34,575 nucleotides of DNA from Candidatus Eiseniibacteriota bacterium. GTDB lineage: Bacteria > Eisenbacteria > RBG-16-71-46. Location: assembly GCA_016223045.1 (NCBI GenBank), contig JACRPT010000118.1, forward strand, positions 1-34,575, written 5' to 3'. The position numbers were made by a program, and so were the translations under genes. The notes beneath the pieces are model-generated. The model was not told the DNA's origin and did no database searches. It worked only from the letters and a program-made list of their open reading frames with translations. Positions 31,748 through 34,575 of this stretch are shown here, one piece after another; the stretch's first letter is position 1, and the number at the start of each line of letters is the position of its first letter.

Positions 31748-33591
31748 GGAGCCCTGGAATCCACGGTGATGGACAGCAGCAGCTCGCCGCGCGTGAGTCC
31801 GTCGAGCGGCTGTCGTGTCTCCTCGAGCCTCGCGGTGTCGCCGCGCCGCGCCAGGTCGCCGGCCGCCTGGCCGCTCGACAGCAGCGCGAGCGCCGACACC
31901 GGCAGCTCGGGATAGTCGCGCCCGTCGCTCGTCACTTCGGGCGCGCGGGCGAACAGCGCGGCGTACAGCGCGTCGGCGGGCCGGCTGGACGCCAGCCGGC
32001 GCCAGGCGTCGTCGAGCGAGGTGGGCCGGTAGCGCGCCGGCAGCTTGCCCGCCTCGTAGCGCGACAGCTCGGCGCCACCGCCCAGCCACAGGACGTAGCG
32101 GCCGTCGGGCGCCTCCTCCGGCACCGCCACGGTGAACCGGCGGGTCTCGCGGCCGCCCCGCCAGCGCTCCAGCTCGCACTCGACCCGCACCTGGCCCCCC
32201 GGTCGCACCGCGGCGTCCAGCAGGCGCGCGCTGCGCAGCGTCCACAGCTCGCGCCCGGCGCGGACCTCGACCGCCACGGCGACGCTGTCGAGCGGCAGCC
32301 GCGCGAACGGGTTGTTGAAGAGGAAGCGCAGCGGCGCGGCGATCCCGCCCACCACCTCGGCCGGCGGCGAGTCGCCGGCGACCAGGTCGGTCAGCACCAG
32401 CGGCGCCGCGCCCGGGCGGTGGAGCGCCAGGGTCCAGCGCAGGGTCTGATTCCCCCCGCTGCCGCCCGACTCGAGCACGCTGTTCAGCGTGGCGACCCCG
32501 ACCAGTGAGGGCGCCAGCGCGCGATCCTCCACCGTCTCGAAGCGGAAGTCCTGGCGCTGGCGCCCCGCGCCTGCCACCGTGACCCGCACCGGCAGCATGC
32601 GCGCGACGCCGCCGATCGTCCCGGCCACCGCGGTGCGGCGGTCCTGGGTCACCACGCCGGCCTCGCGCCCGCGCACGCCGAGCTTGAACGAGGAGGCCTG
32701 GTTCGACACCACGGTCGCGATCTCGGCGGTCGAGAGCGGCAGCCGCACCTCGCCCGACTGGAAGAACGGGTGGCCGAAGAGCAGCACCCGGTCGCCGGCG
32801 CGGTAGGTGAGCGTGCCGATCGCCGCCATCTCCACGTCGCCGCGCATCACGTCCACCGCCACCGCCGCCCCGGGCCGGAGCGCGTCGGGCGGCGGCCCGC
32901 CCCCGGCGGCCCGTCCGCCCGGCACCACCGCGAGCCCGAGCGGGGCCAGCCAGCGGCGCACCGGCTCGAGCGCCGCGGGCGAGAGCCCCGAGCAGGCGAG
33001 CGGCAGCATGAGCGGGATCGGGCCCGGGACGCCCGGGCCGTCTTCCCGCGCCGGCGCCCGCACGCGCCCGGGCGGCACGGCCGCCTGGTCGTCCGGGCCG
33101 TCGTCCCAGCGCAGCTCGCGGAAGCGCGCCCCGTCCGGGCCGGCGAGCTCCACGCCGCTCGGCCCCGCGCTGCCGGCGGCGCGCGCCGAGGAGGCCAGCT
33201 CGAGGACCGGCAGCATCTCGCCGATCGGGGTGATGCCGAACAGCGGCTCGCGCGCGAAGCTCCAGCCGGAGGAGAGCGCGCCGATCAGCTTCCCGTCCAC
33301 GTAGACCGGCGAGCCGCTCATCCCCTGCGCCACGCCGATCTTCTCCAGCCGCTCGGAGGTGGCGCGCGCCAGGATCATGTCGCCCTCGGCGCGTCCGCCC
33401 TTCAGCACGCCCACGATCTCCGCCGGGACCTCCTCGATCGAGTCGCCCCTGAACACCGTGCGCACGATGGCTTTCTGTCCGGGCTGGAGCCGGTCGGGCG
33501 CGAGGACGGGCACGGCGGGTGCCGCGAGGGCCGCAGCCGAGGCCAGCAGGGCCGCGCACGCGGCAGCGAGGACGGAGGAGCGGGGAGGCAC
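31744..33591 (-). CDS. SpoIVB-type (S55) serine peptidase domain protein
   Basis: A 615-residue exported protein. GTG 33589-33591 opens a signal peptide (VLAAACAALLASAAALAAPA). Residues about 30-130 match the S55 domain of SpoIVB: GQKAIVRTVFRGDSIEEVP, GDMILARATSERLEKIGVAQ and GMSGSPVY (90-97) with the expected catalytic serine, then GKLIGALSSGW. Residues about 240-420 (IGTLTYRAGDRVLLFGHPFF, GVRGREAGVVTQDRR) also occur in long SpoIVB-like proteins. There is no PDZ domain. SpoIVB itself activates sigma-K in Bacillus sporulation; here there is no sporulation context, so the target is unknown. It heads the operon, overlaps the propeller gene, and its promoter (33600-33628) would start RNA about two bases before the GTG. 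Confidence 0.87.
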   Translation of the reverse strand: MPPRSSVLAAACAALLASAAALAAPAVPVLAPDRLQPGQKAIVRTVFRGDSIEEVPAEIVGVLKGGRAEGDMILARATSERLEKIGVAQGMSGSPVYVDGKLIGALSSGWSFAREPLFGITPIGEMLPVLELASSARAAGSAGPSGVELAGPDGARFRELRWDDGPDDQAAVPPGRVRAPAREDGPGVPGPIPLMLPLACSGLSPAALEPVRRWLAPLGLAVVPGGRAAGGGPPPDALRPGAAVAVDVMRGDVEMAAIGTLTYRAGDRVLLFGHPFFQSGEVRLPLSTAEIATVVSNQASSFKLGVRGREAGVVTQDRRTAVAGTIGGVARMLPVRVTVAGAGRQRQDFRFETVEDRALAPSLVGVATLNSVLESGGSGGNQTLRWTLALHRPGAAPLVLTDLVAGDSPPAEVVGGIAAPLRFLFNNPFARLPLDSVAVAVEVRAGRELWTLRSARLLDAAVRPGGQVRVECELERWRGGRETRRFTVAVPEEAPDGRYVLWLGGGAELSRYEAGKLPARYRPTSLDDAWRRLASSRPADALYAALFARAPEVTSDGRDYPELPVSALALLSSGQAAGDLARRGDTARLEETRQPLDGLTRGELLLSITVDSRAP

Positions 33592-33599
33592 GGCGGGCG

Positions 33600-33628
33600 A
33601 CTCTAGCAGAGGCCCGCGCCGCGGCCAA
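33600..33628 (-). promoter_or_regulatory. Promoter of the S55-peptidase operon
   Basis: Minus strand TTGGCC (33623-33628), 17-bp spacer, TAGAGT (33600-33605). The -10 ends eight bases before the GTG, so the message would be leaderless or nearly so. Confidence 0.55.
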
Positions 33629-33631
33629 CGC

Positions 33632-33670
33632 CGTGATGCCCGCCGTGACGCCCCACGACGTGATGCCCGC
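33632..33670. repeat. Three 12-bp direct repeats upstream of the S55 promoter
   Basis: CGTGATGCCCGC at 33632-33643 and 33659-33670, and the near copy CGTGACGCCCCA at 33644-33655. The first begins four bases upstream of the -35 element, the position of an activator or repressor site. Confidence 0.5.
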
Positions 33671-34132
33671 AGGGCGGGGCCGCCGCCGGATGATGCCGGA
33701 CACTGCCAATCTGGTGAGCCTGCGCTCCACCGTCGCGGCTCCGGGCTCCGGTCCCCGGATGACGCAGAGCAGGTCGCGCTCCGCGCGGCTGCCGCGCGCA
33801 TGGTCCGCGTATCGCGGGGCCGGGCGCGACTGCTTTCCTGGCCGGGCAGGCCGAGAGCCGCCGGAGCTGGTTGCCGAGGCGAAGGCACCACGGGCCGCCG
33901 GGATCGGAAGAGCGGCTCTGCGGGGAATCGTGTCGGTGCGTTCTGCATGTCGCCGGTGTCCCGGCTGCGGTGCGCGGGCCGTCGGCTCCAGTGGCATCCA
34001 CACGTCCCGCGGTGAGTGGCGCCCGGAGCGCCGGCACGGTCCGGAGAGAGCACGGTCGGCCTCGTGGGGCATCCAGTCGGTCCTGATCCAGGGCATCGCG
34101 CGACCCTCCGTCGAGCGCCGATGATGCTCAGT
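33671..34132. other. Gene-poor stretch, no gene supported
   Basis: Several long reading frames cross this stretch on both strands but they are Arg/Pro/Gly-rich, overlap one another, lack ribosome-binding sites and show no motif. I see no RNA gene. It may be eroded mobile DNA, given the neighbouring repeat. Confidence 0.5.
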
Positions 34133-34182
34133 AACTGTCACCCATGTCCCCGGTCTGAACTGTCACCAGCGTGCCCGGTCTG
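34133..34182. mobile_element. Tandem 25-bp repeat resembling an insertion-sequence terminus
   Basis: Two abutting units, 34133-34157 and 34158-34182, share AACTGTCACC and CCCGGTCTG and differ at 4 of 25 bases. Multiple TGTCACC...CCGGTCTG units are a familiar look of insertion-sequence ends (IS21-like); no transposase is present, so this would be a solo end or remnant. The family is from memory. Confidence 0.45.
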
Positions 34183-34420
34183 GAGCACCGAATTCTCTTG
34201 ACAAGCTCGCGAGAGTGCTCGCCGAGGTCTCGCCACCGCTCCGCGCAATCGTTCGCCAGCCCGCGCCAGATGCGCGCTGGCCGCCCCGAATCGTCCGCGA
34301 CCAGAGAGATCTCGCGGCGCTCCGTTTCAGCGCGCGCGCGGGGCTCCAGGAGCGCCGGAAACGAGCGTGGTATGAACGAGAGCGTCGCCCCCGGCGTCCC
34401 GCCCCCGCGGAGTCACGCCC

Positions 34421-34575
34421 GTGAGCCGCTACTCCCTGTCTCATCTCCCCGATCCGGTCCTGCTGCGCGAGCTGGTAACCCTGGTCGCCCGGGAGCGCGT
34501 CACCACCGCCGCGCTGCTCGCCCACCTGGCCGAAGTGGATGCGCGGCGGCTCTACGCCCCGGCCGGCCACCCCTC
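34421..34575 (+). CDS. HNH-endonuclease-type protein, N-terminus (cut by window edge)
   Basis: GTG 34421 opens at least 51 codons running off the right edge, with GGAG (34409-34412) eight bases upstream. The product starts MSRYSLSHLPDPVLLRELVT and continues VARERVTTAALLAHLAEVDA then RRLYAPAGHPS. This is the N-terminal helical region typical of a widespread, multi-copy family that ends in an HNH nuclease domain (DUF222-like), but the nuclease part is beyond the window. Position next to an IS-like repeat fits its mobile character. No convincing promoter: TTGACA at 34198-34203 has no matching -10. The intervening 34183-34420 shows no gene. Confidence 0.65.
   Translation, partial: MSRYSLSHLPDPVLLRELVTLVARERVTTAALLAHLAEVDARRLYAPAGHP

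Noticed and set aside
31748-34141. Upstream extension of the propeller gene frame to position 34141
   Set aside because: The extension overlaps the whole S55 peptidase gene in another frame and looks like an Arg/Gly/Ala shadow. The ATGA overlap at 31744-31747 gives a natural start.
34198-34203. TTGACA as a promoter for the HNH-type gene
   Set aside because: No TAGnnT or TATAAT-like element at 16-18 bp, and it is over 200 bases from the GTG.
34163-34570. Leftward 135-codon ORF at the right edge
   Set aside because: It is antisense to the HNH-type gene start, which has a ribosome-binding site and a recognisable family N-terminus.

Overview
The window is high-GC bacterial chromosome (I judge about 70% G+C; not counted) with dense operons and many 4-base start/stop overlaps. 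Two large secreted proteins end in FlgD-Ig / type-IX-like C-terminal domains, beside a lipid A acyltransferase-like protein and periplasmic foldases. This suggests a Gram-negative of the FCB side of the tree; Candidatus Eisenbacteria or a relative is my best guess (inference, no database search).

Positions 1-900 hold the first codons of a leftward gene running off the edge, a doubtful small membrane ORF, and a cold-shock gene with an elaborate leader (promoter, complete intrinsic terminator, UUCG hairpin). From 12.8 kb down to 1.06 kb everything reads leftward as a housekeeping block: mutL-miaA-(64-aa ORF)-tRNA-Gly(CCC)-der-plsY-gpsA-merR-tRNA-Pro(GGG)-acyltransferase-glycosyltransferase-surE-pcm-tRNA-Pro(CGG)-acyP-sigma factor-apt. 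The block mixes DNA repair, tRNA modification, ribosome assembly, phospholipid synthesis, envelope glycolipid synthesis and stress survival. The order surE-pcm-...-sigma factor matches the E. coli surE-pcm-nlpD-rpoS locus.

From 13.06 to 19.45 kb two divergent secreted proteins occur: a seven-repeat propeller-like protein, and a very large glyoxal/galactose-oxidase-like protein. The latter is split by an in-frame TAG, carries a second kelch propeller inserted in the oxidase fold, and has Glu where the axial copper Tyr is expected.

From 19.47 to 25.69 kb lie a putative degenerate GGDEF-type signalling protein, a 991-aa PpiD/SurA-like foldase, divergent pgeF, and a secreted cyclophilin. From 33.59 down to 25.86 kb is a tight leftward five-gene operon: S55 (SpoIVB-type) peptidase, secreted propeller/Ig protein, GT-C membrane glycosyltransferase, M28-like peptidase, PPC/DUF296 protein. 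This combination is the best candidate for an undescribed functional unit. The right end (33.6-34.58 kb) is gene-poor, has a tandem 25-bp repeat resembling an insertion-sequence end, and enters an HNH-endonuclease-like gene cut by the edge.

Five promoters read by eye share TTGnnn, a 17-18 bp spacer and TAGnnT, which looks like the housekeeping promoter of this organism. Two of them start only a few bases before the start codon, implying near-leaderless messages.
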